Shown: positions 1-9,099 of the stretch, piece after piece | Layout of the letters: every line of letters begins with the position of its first letter | Position numbering within the stretch: the stretch's first letter is position 1 | DNA from: Heyndrickxia sporothermodurans | Lineage (GTDB): Bacteria; Bacillota; Bacilli; Bacillales; Bacillaceae_C | Assembly: GCF_016785185.1 (NCBI RefSeq) | Contig: NZ_JAEKDY010000041.1 | DNA: 27,496 nt | Direction: 5' to 3' (one strand) | Notes under the pieces: model-generated | Databases searched by the model: none | Seen by the model: only the letters and a program-made list of their open reading frames with translations | What the model was told of the DNA's origin: nothing | Made by a program: the position numbers and the translations under genes

Positions 1-204
1 TAGCCGCAGACCGAATTAATGTACAATTAAATCAGCAACAAGTAGCATGATTTCTGTTTTTAAAAATATATTTTAGAAATTCTGTAGGATTCTGTATTTT
101 TAAAAAGAGCAATTATGAAATTGACTCACATAATAAAAGGATAAGGATTAATAAGTAACATTGATAATATGTATATATGATATAGTAAAATAGAGGTGTG
201 ATGA

Positions 205-762
205 ATGAAATTAATTGTTGGTTTAGGAAACCCCGGTCCTCAGTATGACCGAACAAGGCATAATATTGGTTTTGAAGTAATTGATGAATTGGCGAAACGT
301 TTCCATACCCCATTAAATCAGACAAAGTTTAAAGGTTTATATGCGTTGGTAAATAATTATGGGGAAAAATTCATTTTATTAAAGCCACTTACATATATGA
401 ATTTATCCGGTGAAAGCATACGTCCGCTTATGGACTATTATAATATTTCTATAGAAGATCTTGTCGTCATTTTTGATGACATGGATTTACCGGTAGGTAA
501 AATACGCTTACGTCAAAAAGGAAGTGCGGGTGGACATAATGGAATTAAATCCACGATTGCCCATTTAGGAACACAGAATTTTAATCGAATTCGAATTGGA
601 ATCAATCGTCCCGAAAATGGAATGTCCGTCCCTGATTATGTGTTAGGGAAGTTTAGGAAGGATGAATGGGAGGTAATACAAACTACCATCCAAAAAAGTG
701 CGGATGCATGTGAAGAATGGCTAAAGAAACCTTTTCTTGAGGTAATGAATAATTATAATTAA
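205..762 (+). CDS. pth: Peptidyl-tRNA hydrolase
   Basis: Cytosolic enzyme that cleaves the ester bond of peptidyl-tRNAs released from stalled ribosomes and so recycles the tRNA; in B. subtilis the gene is also called spoVC. The 185-residue product has the normal family length. Visible motifs are GLGNPG (residues 6-11), the catalytic His19 in RHNIGF, MNLSG with Asn66, the DDMDLPVG segment with the conserved acid (about 91-98) and GSAGGHNG (106-113). The ATG at 205 is preceded by GAGGTG (193-198) at proper spacing. It is followed by the forespore-type promoter of fin. The gene that usually precedes it (ctc/rplY) is not recognisable in the first 200 bases. Identification rests on motifs and gene order and is secure. 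Confidence 0.97.
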   Translation: MKLIVGLGNPGPQYDRTRHNIGFEVIDELAKRFHTPLNQTKFKGLYALVNNYGEKFILLKPLTYMNLSGESIRPLMDYYNISIEDLVVIFDDMDLPVGKIRLRQKGSAGGHNGIKSTIAHLGTQNFNRIRIGINRPENGMSVPDYVLGKFRKDEWEVIQTTIQKSADACEEWLKKPFLEVMNNYN

Positions 763-770
763 GCTTGGCG

Positions 771-801
771 TGAATAACTCCCTATTAACAGGTTAATACT
801 A
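771..801 (+). promoter_or_regulatory. Forespore (sigma-G/sigma-F type) promoter for fin
   Basis: TGAATA (771-776), an 18-base spacer and AATACTA (795-801) match the sigma-G pattern TGAATA-N17/18-CATACTA with one change. The elements lie just upstream of fin, which in B. subtilis is forespore-expressed by sigma-F and sigma-G. The two factors overlap in specificity, so which one dominates cannot be told from sequence. Confidence 0.6.
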
Positions 802-833
802 AATAAAAAGTACTGTTGATAGGGGGCCTCAAT

Positions 834-1064
834 ATGGCGATTCATTATTTTTGCCGCCATTGTGGTACAAATATAGGAAGTATTGACCATCAATCACTTC
901 ATTCAAAACAAATTGGAATTGATACGTTAACAAATGAAGAGAGACAGGAAATGGTTTCATATGAATCAGATGGGAATATTCATATCCATTCCATATGTGA
1001 GGACTGCCAAGAGGCATTTGAAAGAAGTCCAAACTTACATGAATATGATTATTTGATTCATTAA
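834..1064 (+). CDS. fin: Anti-sigma-F factor Fin
   Basis: Small forespore protein (YabK) that binds sigma-F and helps the switch from sigma-F to sigma-G during sporulation. An upstream in-frame TTG at 816 exists, but the ATG at 834 has AGGGGG (821-826) seven bases before it and yields 76 residues starting MAIHYFCRHCG, the usual length. Two Cys pairs, CRHC near residue 8 and CEDC near residue 55, suggest a zinc-binding fold (inference). It sits between pth and mfd as in B. subtilis, with a forespore-type promoter upstream and its own terminator hairpin downstream, which suggests a monocistronic unit insulated from mfd. Confidence 0.92.
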   Translation: MAIHYFCRHCGTNIGSIDHQSLHSKQIGIDTLTNEERQEMVSYESDGNIHIHSICEDCQEAFERSPNLHEYDYLIH

Positions 1065-1066
1065 CC

Positions 1067-1095
1067 GCTTTGGGGAAAAGCTCCAAAGCATTTTT
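1067..1095 (+). terminator. Terminator after fin
   Basis: GCTTTGGGG, a five-base loop and CTCCAAAGC form a nine-pair stem (one G-T), followed by ATTTTT. It begins just after the fin stop codon. Confidence 0.8.
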
Positions 1096-1151
1096 CTGTT
1101 TGGATTATTAAAGATAAAATAAATTCTATTTTGGAGGGAGGGGCTATTAGT

Positions 1152-4100
1152 TTGAAAGATTTACAAAAGATTATTTTACAGCAAGATGAAATGGACTCAG
1201 TAATCTCAGGTATTGAGGCAGGTTTGAAGGAACAACTTATTGCCGGTCTATCAGGCTCATCAAGGGCATTGTTTATTGCGTCTATTTATCAAAAAGTAGA
1301 TCAGCAATTAATCATTGTTACTCATAATTTACTTCAAGCTCAAAAATTATATGAAGATTTGCAAAGCTTTATTGATGAAAATATGCTTTATTTATATCCT
1401 GCAAATGAATTGATTGCAGCTGAAATTGGCATTGCCAGTCCAGAGTTAAAAGGACAAAGGATTGAAGCCCTAAACTTTATGACTTCTAAGGCAAAAGGGA
1501 TTGTCATTGTTCCTATGGCAGGATTGCGGAGGATTCTCCCATCCCCAACAATTTGGAAAAAATATCAACTGTCATTCAAAATTGGGCAGGAAATTGATTT
1601 AGAAAATATATTAAACAATTTAATTATTATGGGTTATCAAAGAAATGAGATGGTGAGCGCTCCGGGAGAATTCAGTCTTCGGGGAGGAATACTTGATCTT
1701 TACCCATTAACAGAAGCAAACCCAGTTCGTATAGAACTTTTTGATACTGAAATTGATTCTATTCGTTTATTTTCACTTGAAAATCAAAAATCCCTTACAA
1801 AAGTAGAGGAGATTATTATTGGGCCTGCTACGGAATCGCCAATCGATCCTGAAAAGTTACTAGTAGTGGCAGATAAGTTAGAAAAGAATTTAGCGAATAC
1901 TTTAAAAAAGGTTAAAAAGGATTCAGCAAAAGAACTGTTAGTTCAAAATATTGGCTATGATATCGAAATGCTTCGCAATAAACAAAAACCGGAACAATTT
2001 TTTAAATATACATCATTAGCCTATGAAACTCCTACTAGTTTACTAGATTATGCTTCAGGTGATGGTATATTAGTTTTTGATGAATATAGTCGGATCCAAG
2101 AAATAAATGATCGGTTATTGAATGAAGAAGCAGAGTGGTTTACTTCAATGCTGGAAGATGGGCAAATTGTGCATGATATTGAGGTGTCACATAGTTTATC
2201 AAAACTATTAGTTCAAACCACTCTTTCTCGTATTTACTTGTCATTATTTTTACGCCATATTCCTAACACAAGCCCACAAAATATTCTTAATATTACTTGT
2301 AGACCTATGCAAAATTTCCACGGACAAATGCACGTATTAAAGTCTGAAATTGACCGTTGGAAAAAAGGCCATTACACAGTTATTTTTCTTGGAAGTGATA
2401 AAAACCGTGTAAATAAATTACATAGTGTCTTAGAGGATTATGAAATCGAAGCTGCAGTTATCGAAGATAAAGGTAAGGTTTTGCAAAATCATATACAAGT
2501 GATTGAAGGAACTTTAAATACTGGTTTTGAACTATCCATGATGAAATTGGCAGTCATTACAGAAGAAGAACTTTTTAACAAAAGTAAGAAAAAAACAAAA
2601 AACAGACAAAGATTGTCTAACGCGGAAAAAATTAAAAGCTATTCAGAGCTCAAAGTAGGCGACTATGTTGTTCATGTGAATCATGGGATAGGAAAATATT
2701 TAGGAATAGAAACGTTAGTCATTAACGGTATTCATAAAGATTATCTACATTTAAGATATCAAGGGAATGATAAACTCTATGTACCTGTTGAACAAATAGA
2801 ATTGGTTCAAAAATATGTAGGTTCTGAAGGAAAAGAACCAAAGATTTATAAATTAGGTGGTAGTGACTGGAAGCGTGTGAAGAAAAAAGTTCAATCATCT
2901 GTTCAGGATATCGCGGATGATTTAATTAAGCTCTACGCAGAAAGGGAAGCCGCAAAAGGGTACGCTTTTTCACCTGATGGGGATTTACAAAGAGAATTTG
3001 AAACATCTTTCCCATATCAACCGACAGAGGACCAACTTCGTTCTGTGCAAGAAATTAAGCATGACATGGAGAGGGAACGGCCAATGGATCGTTTATTATG
3101 CGGTGATGTTGGTTATGGAAAAACGGAAGTAGCAATTCGCGCCGCATTTAAAGCGATTATGGATGGTAAGCAAGTAGCTTTTTTAGTGCCAACTACAATA
3201 TTAGCACAGCAACATTTTGAAACAATTAAAGAGCGTTTTCAAGACTATCCAATCAACATTGGCCTATTGAGTCGCTTTCGAACGAAAAAACAGCAGACAG
3301 AAACATTAAAAGGGTTAAAAAATGGTACGGTAGATATTGTTGTCGGGACACATCGACTTCTTTCAAAGGATGTTCAGTACCATGATTTAGGTTTATTAAT
3401 TATTGACGAAGAACAACGTTTTGGCGTGACACATAAGGAAAAAATCAAGCAATTGAAAACAAATGTTGATGTATTAACATTAACAGCAACACCAATACCA
3501 AGAACGCTTCATATGTCTATGTTGGGGGTTCGGGATTTATCTGTGATTGAAACACCACCGGAAAACCGTTTTCCGGTTCAAACATATGTGATGGAGTATA
3601 ATGGTCACTTCGTTCGCGAAGCTATCGAACGTGAATTATCCAGAAACGGACAAGTATATTTTCTATATAATAGAGTAGAAGATATTGCAAGAAAAGCGGA
3701 AGAAATATCGGCATTAGTCCCCGATGCACGGGTAACGTTTGCTCATGGTCAAATGACAGAAGGAGAATTGGAGTCAGTTATATTAAGCTTCTTAGAGGGC
3801 GAATACGATGTCTTAGTAACGACAACAATTATTGAAACAGGTGTGGATATCCCTAATGTAAACACGTTAATTGTGTATGATGCGGATCGGATGGGCTTAT
3901 CCCAATTGTATCAATTACGTGGCCGTGTTGGTCGTTCAAATCGGGTTGCATATGCTTATTTTACGTATCGAAAAGATAAAGTTCTAACCGAAGTATCTGA
4001 GAAGAGATTGCAAGCGATTAAAGAATTTACTGAACTAGGTTCCGGTTTTAAAATTGCCATGCGAGATTTATCGATACGTGGTGCCGGAAATATTCTTGGT

Positions 4101-4682
4101 GCCCAGCAACATGGATTTATTGATTCCGTAGGATTTGATCTTTATTCTCAAATGTTAAAAGAGGCAATTGAGGAACGGAAAGGGCAAGGACAAACGACCA
4201 AACCTTCATTTGAAGTGGAATTAGAAATAGATGCCTATATACCGGATACGTATATTGCCGATGGTCATCAAAAAATTGAGATGTATAAAAGGTTTAGAGG
4301 AATCACTACTCTAGAAGAAGTTGAAGAGTTAAAGGAAGAGATGATTGATAGATTTGGTGATTATCCATTACAGGTTGCACTTTTGTTTATGGTAGCTGAA
4401 ATAAAGGTTTATGGATCAAGTGCAATGCTAGAGTCAATCAAACAAGTGAAACAACAAATCACTATTCTTATGTCAGAACAGGGAACAAAAAATGTGGATG
4501 GTCCGAAACTAGTTGAGGCTTTAAATAAATATGGACGATCTGTAGGTTTTGGTATGGATGGTAATAAACTAAAAATAACTCTAGCCATAAAGGGTCAAGA
4601 GCAAGAGAAATGGGTTTCTCTCGCATACCAAATTATAAAAGAGATAAAAGATGCAGTAAAAGAAGAGGAGCATGTCAGCTAA
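1152..4682 (+). CDS. mfd: Transcription-repair coupling factor Mfd
   Basis: ATP-dependent translocase that removes RNA polymerase stalled at DNA lesions and recruits the UvrA/UvrB excision system. The reading frame opens earlier, but a TTG at 1152 follows the strong site GGAGGGAGGGG (1133-1143) by eight bases and gives 1176 residues, almost the B. subtilis length. The N-terminal third is UvrB-like (SAPGEFSLRGGILDLYP). The polymerase-interacting module is near residues 500-550 (GDYVVHVNHGIGKYLG). Helicase motifs follow: Walker A GDVGYGKTE near 650, the DEEQ box near 750, TATPIPRTL, and QLRGRVGRSNR in motif VI. A C-terminal regulatory domain ends the protein. No -35/-10 pair stands out in the short gap after the fin terminator. 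Confidence 0.97.
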   Translation: MKDLQKIILQQDEMDSVISGIEAGLKEQLIAGLSGSSRALFIASIYQKVDQQLIIVTHNLLQAQKLYEDLQSFIDENMLYLYPANELIAAEIGIASPELKGQRIEALNFMTSKAKGIVIVPMAGLRRILPSPTIWKKYQLSFKIGQEIDLENILNNLIIMGYQRNEMVSAPGEFSLRGGILDLYPLTEANPVRIELFDTEIDSIRLFSLENQKSLTKVEEIIIGPATESPIDPEKLLVVADKLEKNLANTLKKVKKDSAKELLVQNIGYDIEMLRNKQKPEQFFKYTSLAYETPTSLLDYASGDGILVFDEYSRIQEINDRLLNEEAEWFTSMLEDGQIVHDIEVSHSLSKLLVQTTLSRIYLSLFLRHIPNTSPQNILNITCRPMQNFHGQMHVLKSEIDRWKKGHYTVIFLGSDKNRVNKLHSVLEDYEIEAAVIEDKGKVLQNHIQVIEGTLNTGFELSMMKLAVITEEELFNKSKKKTKNRQRLSNAEKIKSYSELKVGDYVVHVNHGIGKYLGIETLVINGIHKDYLHLRYQGNDKLYVPVEQIELVQKYVGSEGKEPKIYKLGGSDWKRVKKKVQSSVQDIADDLIKLYAEREAAKGYAFSPDGDLQREFETSFPYQPTEDQLRSVQEIKHDMERERPMDRLLCGDVGYGKTEVAIRAAFKAIMDGKQVAFLVPTTILAQQHFETIKERFQDYPINIGLLSRFRTKKQQTETLKGLKNGTVDIVVGTHRLLSKDVQYHDLGLLIIDEEQRFGVTHKEKIKQLKTNVDVLTLTATPIPRTLHMSMLGVRDLSVIETPPENRFPVQTYVMEYNGHFVREAIERELSRNGQVYFLYNRVEDIARKAEEISALVPDARVTFAHGQMTEGELESVILSFLEGEYDVLVTTTIIETGVDIPNVNTLIVYDADRMGLSQLYQLRGRVGRSNRVAYAYFTYRKDKVLTEVSEKRLQAIKEFTELGSGFKIAMRDLSIRGAGNILGAQQHGFIDSVGFDLYSQMLKEAIEERKGQGQTTKPSFEVELEIDAYIPDTYIADGHQKIEMYKRFRGITTLEEVEELKEEMIDRFGDYPLQVALLFMVAEIKVYGSSAMLESIKQVKQQITILMSEQGTKNVDGPKLVEALNKYGRSVGFGMDGNKLKITLAIKGQEQEKWVSLAYQIIKEIKDAVKEEEHVS

Positions 4683-4698
4683 TGATATGCTCTTTTTC
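4668..4698 (+). terminator. Terminator overlapping the end of mfd
   Basis: GAGCAT (4668-4673) and ATGCTC (4687-4692) form a six-pair stem around the mfd stop codon, followed by TTTTTC. The stem is short and the loop is 13 bases, so strength is uncertain. Confidence 0.55.
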
Positions 4699-4783
4699 AT
4701 ATTAATGTTTTTTATCTAAAAAATAGGGAAAAGAAGATTAAGGATTTATTTTTTTCAAAAAGAAGCAGAAAATATAAGTCATA

Positions 4784-4813
4784 TGTATAGAACTTTTTAG
4801 ATGTAAGATACTA
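4784..4813 (+). promoter_or_regulatory. Sigma-G type promoter for spoVT
   Basis: TGTATA (4784-4789), a 17-base spacer and GATACTA (4807-4813) closely resemble the forespore sigma-G consensus TGAATA/CATACTA. spoVT is a known sigma-G gene in B. subtilis. This leaves an untranslated leader of roughly 80 bases before the GTG start. Confidence 0.65.
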
Positions 4814-4898
4814 ATGACAACAAAGGGAAAAGATTCAATTAAATCCATAGTAATAAAATAATGTAAAAAATCATCTGATGAAAGTGAGGCAACATAAG

Positions 4899-5435
4899 GT
4901 GAAAGCAACTGGTATTGTTCGTCGAATTGATGATTTAGGAAGAGTGGTTATTCCAAAGGAAATCCGTAGAACTCTCCGAATTCGTGAAGGAGATCCATTA
5001 GAAATTTTTGTGGACCGCGATGGAGAAGTGATTCTTAAAAAGTATTCACCAATTAGTGAATTAAGTGATTTTGCGAAAGAATATGCAGAGGCCTTATATG
5101 ACAGTTTATCCTGCCAGGTGTTAATCTGTGATCGGGATGCGGTTATCTCTGTTGCAGGTGGATCCAAAAAGGATTATTTGAATAAAAACATCGGCGAAAA
5201 AGTGGAAAAAGTAATGGATGATCGAAATCCACTTCTAGTAACGCAAAAAGGACAAGCGGCCCTTGTGGAAGGAGTAGAAGAGGAGTTGGCCTCTTATACT
5301 GTTTCACCAATTATTGCAAATGGGGATCCGATTGGAGCAGTTATCCTATTCTCTAAAGACCGAACTCTAGGTGAAGTGGAACAAAAGGCAGCAGAAACTG
5401 CTTCTGGGTTTTTAGCTAGACAAATGGAACATTAA
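4899..5435 (+). CDS. spoVT: Stage V sporulation regulator SpoVT (AbrB family)
   Basis: DNA-binding regulator that tunes forespore sigma-G genes and affects coat formation and germination. The N-terminal 50 residues are the AbrB-type swapped-hairpin DNA-binding domain (MKATGIVRRIDDLGRVVIPK). The remaining residues form a GAF-like domain, with a segment near the end reading ANGDPIGAVILFSKD. An in-frame ATG exists at 4878, but the GTG at 4899 has AAAGTGAGG (4881-4889) nine bases before it and gives exactly 178 residues beginning MKATG, as in B. subtilis. A sigma-G type promoter lies upstream and a hairpin terminator downstream, so it is probably transcribed alone. Confidence 0.95.
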   Translation: MKATGIVRRIDDLGRVVIPKEIRRTLRIREGDPLEIFVDRDGEVILKKYSPISELSDFAKEYAEALYDSLSCQVLICDRDAVISVAGGSKKDYLNKNIGEKVEKVMDDRNPLLVTQKGQAALVEGVEEELASYTVSPIIANGDPIGAVILFSKDRTLGEVEQKAAETASGFLARQMEH

Positions 5436-5485
5436 AAAACGAACGTTACATACAAAAGGTATGTACTACGATCCCGATCTTTTTT

Positions 5486-5518
5486 AAAGAAGCAGTCATT
5501 CCTGCTTCTTTTTTTTCT
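5486..5518 (+). terminator. Terminator after spoVT
   Basis: AAAGAAGCAG (5486-5495) pairs perfectly with CTGCTTCTTT (5502-5511) across a six-base loop, followed by a T-rich run. Confidence 0.85.
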
Positions 5519-5522
5519 GTTA

Positions 5523-5531
5523 TGCTATAAT
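5523..5531 (+). promoter_or_regulatory. Extended -10 promoter element for yabM
   Basis: TGCTATAAT is a perfect extended -10 element (TGnTATAAT). No good -35 is seen, because that position falls in the T-run of the spoVT terminator. It could drive yabM-yabN-rqcP. Confidence 0.45.
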
Positions 5532-5558
5532 ACATAGGATTTGAATAAATGAGGTAGG

Positions 5559-7130
5559 TTGAAAAAATTGCCTTTTGATAACTCAAGATTATTACTTAAG
5601 GGAGCATTTATTTTAACAATTGCGGCAACTATTACAAAAATATTAAGTGCCGTTTATCGTGTTCCCTTTCAAAATATAGTTGGTGATATTGGATTTTATA
5701 TTTATCAACAGGTGTATCCAATTTATGGTCTAGCGATTGCATTAACCACATATGGTTTTCCTGTTATCATATCAAAATTAGTTGCTGAAGCTGAAGCCAC
5801 TAAGGAAATGGATAGTCGTCAGATCGTTTATATATCGTTCCTGCTACTTGGCATATTTGGACTTTTTACTTTTTTGTTCGTCTTCTTTGGTTCCGATTTT
5901 ATAGCAGGTTGGATGGGAGATAAGCAATTAACATCATTGATAAAAATCGTATCCTTTTCATTTTTGCTTGTTCCGTTTATCTCTACGATTCGCGGTTATT
6001 TCCAAGGGAAAGGGAACATGATGCCGACTGCAATTTCACAAGTGCAAGAGCAGTTCATTCGGGTAATCTTTATCCTTTTACTAGCGTCTATTTTAGTGAA
6101 GAATGGTTCTTCCCTTTATAAAGTTGGAAGCGGCACAGTATTCAGCTCTATTATTGGCAGTTTGGCGGCATTGATGACATTATTTATTTTTTACTTTCGA
6201 CATAAGGGAAGTAATGTGAAGTTTCGTACAAGCGGATTTACATTTGTAGCCAAAAGGTTGTTGATACAAGGGTTGGCTATATGTATTAGTGGGGCACTTC
6301 TTATTTTGTTCCAGTTTGTTGATTCACTAAATATTTATTCTTTATTAGTTAAATCGGGTATGGAAATTGACCAAGCGAAGGGACTTAAGGGGATATATGA
6401 CAGAGGGCAGCCGTTAATTCAATTAGGTACAGTCGTTGCGACATCTTTTTCCTTAACACTTGTACCGGCATTGACCTCAAGTAGAACATCAATAGGGGAA
6501 GCTGACTTTTTTGATAAAATTGGATTGGCTATAAAAATTAGTGTAATTGTCGGATTAGGAGCAACAGTAGGCATCATTTGTATCATGGAACCAACAAACA
6601 TCATGTTGTTTTCTACTAACGATGGTACGAAAGTTCTTCAAGTTTTTTCAATTTCAATACTCTTCAGCTCAATGATTTTAACGATGTCCGGTATATTACA
6701 AGGAATAGGATTAATTAAGGATTCGGCGATATATGTGCTTATCGGAGTGGCTGTGAAGTATTTTGGAAACTATTTATTCATTCCTAAATATGGGACAATA
6801 GGTGCGAGTTTATCAACAGTTATTGCCTTAATAGTAATCTTAGTATTGTGTATATATAAGCTGAAAAAGATGGGTATACAATTATTAGCTTATTCTTTTT
6901 ACGCAAAAGTTATTGTAAGTGCGTTATTTATGGCATTTATTTTGCATCTTTGGACGGCCTTATTTTTTTATTTTAACCTGACGAGTAGATTATGGAGCAC
7001 GATTAATGCTTTAGGCGGTGTAATGGTTGGAGGGATTGTTTATCTATTCATGGTAAAGGTGTTAAAACTGTTAAATGAAAAGGAATTAGGGAGCATCCCA
7101 TTTGGGAAACATTTTAAACATACGAAGTAA
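5559..7130 (+). CDS. yabM: MurJ/MATE-superfamily polysaccharide flippase-like membrane protein (YabM)
   Basis: Polytopic membrane protein of the MOP (multidrug/oligosaccharidyl-lipid/polysaccharide) exporter superfamily, the group that includes SpoVB and MurJ. The 523 residues contain about 13-14 hydrophobic helices. The N-terminal segment with ITKILSAVYRVPFQNIVGD and IYQQVYPIYG is typical of the SpoVB/YabM branch. The start is uncertain: the TTG at 5559 lies only a few bases after GAGG (5551-5554), while an in-frame TTG at 5568 has better spacing from GAGGTAGG and would shorten the protein by three residues. The transported substrate cannot be read from the sequence; a lipid-linked glycan is likely by family. 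It stands 20 bases upstream of yabN, in a probable operon. Confidence 0.88.
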   Translation: MKKLPFDNSRLLLKGAFILTIAATITKILSAVYRVPFQNIVGDIGFYIYQQVYPIYGLAIALTTYGFPVIISKLVAEAEATKEMDSRQIVYISFLLLGIFGLFTFLFVFFGSDFIAGWMGDKQLTSLIKIVSFSFLLVPFISTIRGYFQGKGNMMPTAISQVQEQFIRVIFILLLASILVKNGSSLYKVGSGTVFSSIIGSLAALMTLFIFYFRHKGSNVKFRTSGFTFVAKRLLIQGLAICISGALLILFQFVDSLNIYSLLVKSGMEIDQAKGLKGIYDRGQPLIQLGTVVATSFSLTLVPALTSSRTSIGEADFFDKIGLAIKISVIVGLGATVGIICIMEPTNIMLFSTNDGTKVLQVFSISILFSSMILTMSGILQGIGLIKDSAIYVLIGVAVKYFGNYLFIPKYGTIGASLSTVIALIVILVLCIYKLKKMGIQLLAYSFYAKVIVSALFMAFILHLWTALFFYFNLTSRLWSTINALGGVMVGGIVYLFMVKVLKLLNEKELGSIPFGKHFKHTK

Positions 7131-7150
7131 AACGAAGATGGAGGATTAGT

Positions 7151-8611
7151 ATGGCCAAACAGATCACAATTATAGGATTAGGTGCTGGAAACATGGAACA
7201 GCTCCCTCTTGGTGTGTACCGATTATTAAAGGGTGATAATAAAATTTATCTACGAACAAAGGAACATCCCGTCATTCGCGAACTTGAAGGGGAAGGTTTG
7301 ACTTATACAAGTTTTGATTATGTATATGAAAGACATGATCAATTTGAAGATGTGTACCAAGAGATAACTCAGCTTCTTTTGGGTGCTGCAAAAAGTGAAA
7401 ATATCATTTATGGTGTTCCGGGTCATCCACTAGTTGCTGAAAAAACCGTTCAACTATTGATAGAAGAAGGACCAAAGCAAAATATAGAGATTACGATTGG
7501 TGGAGGGCAAAGCTTTATCGACGCGTTATTTTCCGCTGTTAAAGCCGATCCAATTGAAGGCTTTCAGCTTTTAGATGGAACAGATTTACATTTACACGAT
7601 ATTCGTACGACGCAACACCTTATCATTGGTCAAGTATATGATGCGTATGTTGCTTCAGATGTGAAACTTACTTTAATGGAAAAATATCCGGATGACTACG
7701 AGGTAATCATCGTAACCGCAGCGGGCAGTGATAAAGAATTAATTCAAAAAGTACCTCTTTTTGAATTAGATCGACAAATTTCCTTAAATAATTTAACAAG
7801 TCTTTACATACCTCCGATGAAAGAATTATTACTAAAAGAATTTACTACGTTTAGAGAGATTATTTCTGAATTAAGAGGGCCAAATGGATGTCCGTGGGAT
7901 AAAAAGCAGACCCATCAATCATTGAAAAAATATTTAATTGAAGAATCGTATGAATTACTAGAAGCGATTGATGAAGACGATATTGATCATATGATAGAAG
8001 AGCTTGGGGATGTTCTTCTACAGGTCATGCTCCATTCACAAATTGGTGAGGATGAAGGAATGTTTTCTATTGACGATGTAATTGAAAGTATTTCTGAAAA
8101 GATGATTCGAAGACATCCCCATGTGTTTGGTGATCGGAATGTTTCAAATGCTGAAGAGGTTGTGAAAAATTGGAATGAAATAAAGGCGGAGGAAAAAGGC
8201 AAGGATGAGCGTGAGACGTCCATCGTCAATCAGGCGGGAAAAGGACTACCGGCAATTATTCGAGCGTTTAATTTGCAAAAACATGCTTCTAAATTAGGCT
8301 TTGATTGGGACCATGCAAAGGATGCATGGGAAAAAGTTCATGAGGAAATAAAGGAATTTGAAATAGAAATGACGAATGAACATAAAGAGAATCAGCTTGA
8401 GGAGTTGGGTGATCTTTTATTTGCAATCGTTAATGCGGCTCGTCTTTTATCTATTCATCCGGAAGAAGCACTTGAAATGGCTAATCAAAAGTTTATTAGA
8501 CGGTTTTCCTATATTGAAAATTATGTAAAGAATAGCGGAAAACCTTTTCGAGCATTCACATTAGATGAATTAGACCGTATTTGGAACGAAGCGAAAGTCA
8601 AAGGATTATAA
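7151..8611 (+). CDS. yabN: Fused tetrapyrrole-methylase-like and nucleotide pyrophosphohydrolase protein (YabN/MazG)
   Basis: The 486 residues join an N-terminal SAM-dependent methylase-like domain (about 1-220; IGLGAG near residue 8, GVPGHPLVAE near 88) to two MazG-type modules. The first, about 230-340, has GCPWDKKQTH, the IEESYEL metal-binding helix and EELGDVLLQV. The second, about 370-480, has HEEIKEFE and EELGDLLFAI. The acidic EExxE and ExxD patterns coordinate magnesium in MazG enzymes, which hydrolyse (d)NTPs to monophosphates and pyrophosphate. The natural target of the methylase part is unknown to me. The ATG at 7151 follows GGAGG. The length matches the B. subtilis homologue and the order yabM-yabN-yabO is conserved. 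Confidence 0.93.
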   Translation: MAKQITIIGLGAGNMEQLPLGVYRLLKGDNKIYLRTKEHPVIRELEGEGLTYTSFDYVYERHDQFEDVYQEITQLLLGAAKSENIIYGVPGHPLVAEKTVQLLIEEGPKQNIEITIGGGQSFIDALFSAVKADPIEGFQLLDGTDLHLHDIRTTQHLIIGQVYDAYVASDVKLTLMEKYPDDYEVIIVTAAGSDKELIQKVPLFELDRQISLNNLTSLYIPPMKELLLKEFTTFREIISELRGPNGCPWDKKQTHQSLKKYLIEESYELLEAIDEDDIDHMIEELGDVLLQVMLHSQIGEDEGMFSIDDVIESISEKMIRRHPHVFGDRNVSNAEEVVKNWNEIKAEEKGKDERETSIVNQAGKGLPAIIRAFNLQKHASKLGFDWDHAKDAWEKVHEEIKEFEIEMTNEHKENQLEELGDLLFAIVNAARLLSIHPEEALEMANQKFIRRFSYIENYVKNSGKPFRAFTLDELDRIWNEAKVKGL

Positions 8612-8647
8612 AAGAGCGACGTTAAGATTTTAAATGGGGTGATATAC

Positions 8648-8923
8648 ATGTCAACAATGCGTTTAGATAAATTTTTAAAGGTATCGAGGTTAATTAAGAG
8701 AAGAACATTAGCAAAAGAAGTAGCAGATCAGGGGAGAATTACAATAAATGGTATAACTGCAAAGGCAAGTTCGAATGTAAAGGTGGGAGATGAATTACAG
8801 GTTCGTTTTGGGCAAAAGCTTGTTACGGTAAAAATTACAAATCTCCAGGAATCTACACGTAAAGAGGATGCGGCAAATATGTATTCTATCCTTAAGGAAG
8901 AACGAATAAATGTAGAACAATAG
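8648..8923 (+). CDS. rqcP: Ribosome quality control factor RqcP (S4 domain)
   Basis: Also known as YabO. In B. subtilis this small S4-domain RNA-binding protein binds obstructed 50S subunits together with RqcH and helps the cycle that adds alanine tails to stalled chains. The S4 motif is clear: MRLDKFLKVSRLIKRRTLAKEV, split over residues 4-25, then GRITINGITAKASS. GTG (8639), ATG (8648) and ATG (8657) are possible starts. The ATG at 8648 is chosen because GGGGTGAT lies just before it; it gives 91 residues. It is the last gene of the yabM-yabN-rqcP group and is followed by a very strong hairpin. Confidence 0.93.
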   Translation: MSTMRLDKFLKVSRLIKRRTLAKEVADQGRITINGITAKASSNVKVGDELQVRFGQKLVTVKITNLQESTRKEDAANMYSILKEERINVEQ

Positions 8924-8924
8924 T

Positions 8925-8977
8925 AGGTTAACCAAAAAGTATTTTTATACGGTACTTTTTGGTTAACCTTTATTTTT
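8925..8977 (+). terminator. Strong terminator after rqcP
   Basis: A perfect 17-bp stem (8925-8941 with 8953-8969, beginning AGGTTAACC) encloses an 11-base loop and is followed by a T-rich stretch. The A-rich 5' arm could also make it work on the other strand. Confidence 0.9.
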
Positions 8978-9099
8978 TAGTATCCCCCTGTATAAGTTTT
9001 TAAAAATAGGAAAGTTCTTTTTTTTAAAAGCTTGTCATACATATAATACAAAGCTTGTTCAATTAATTTAGAACTGCGTAATGAAAGTGGGGGAGTTTT

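Noticed and set aside
3..50. Open frame from the window edge ending in TGA at 48-50 (15 codons, ending NQQQVA)
   Set aside because: Could be the tail of an upstream gene, but 15 codons are too few to identify and it does not look like the acidic end of L25/Ctc expected here.
829..1086. 85-codon - strand frame opposite fin
   Set aside because: Fully antisense to fin, which has motif, start site and length support.
9032..9048. CATACATATAAT-like sequence upstream of yabP as a sigma-E -10
   Set aside because: The -10 can be aligned in two ways (9036 or 9040), and neither has a good sigma-E -35 at the right distance.
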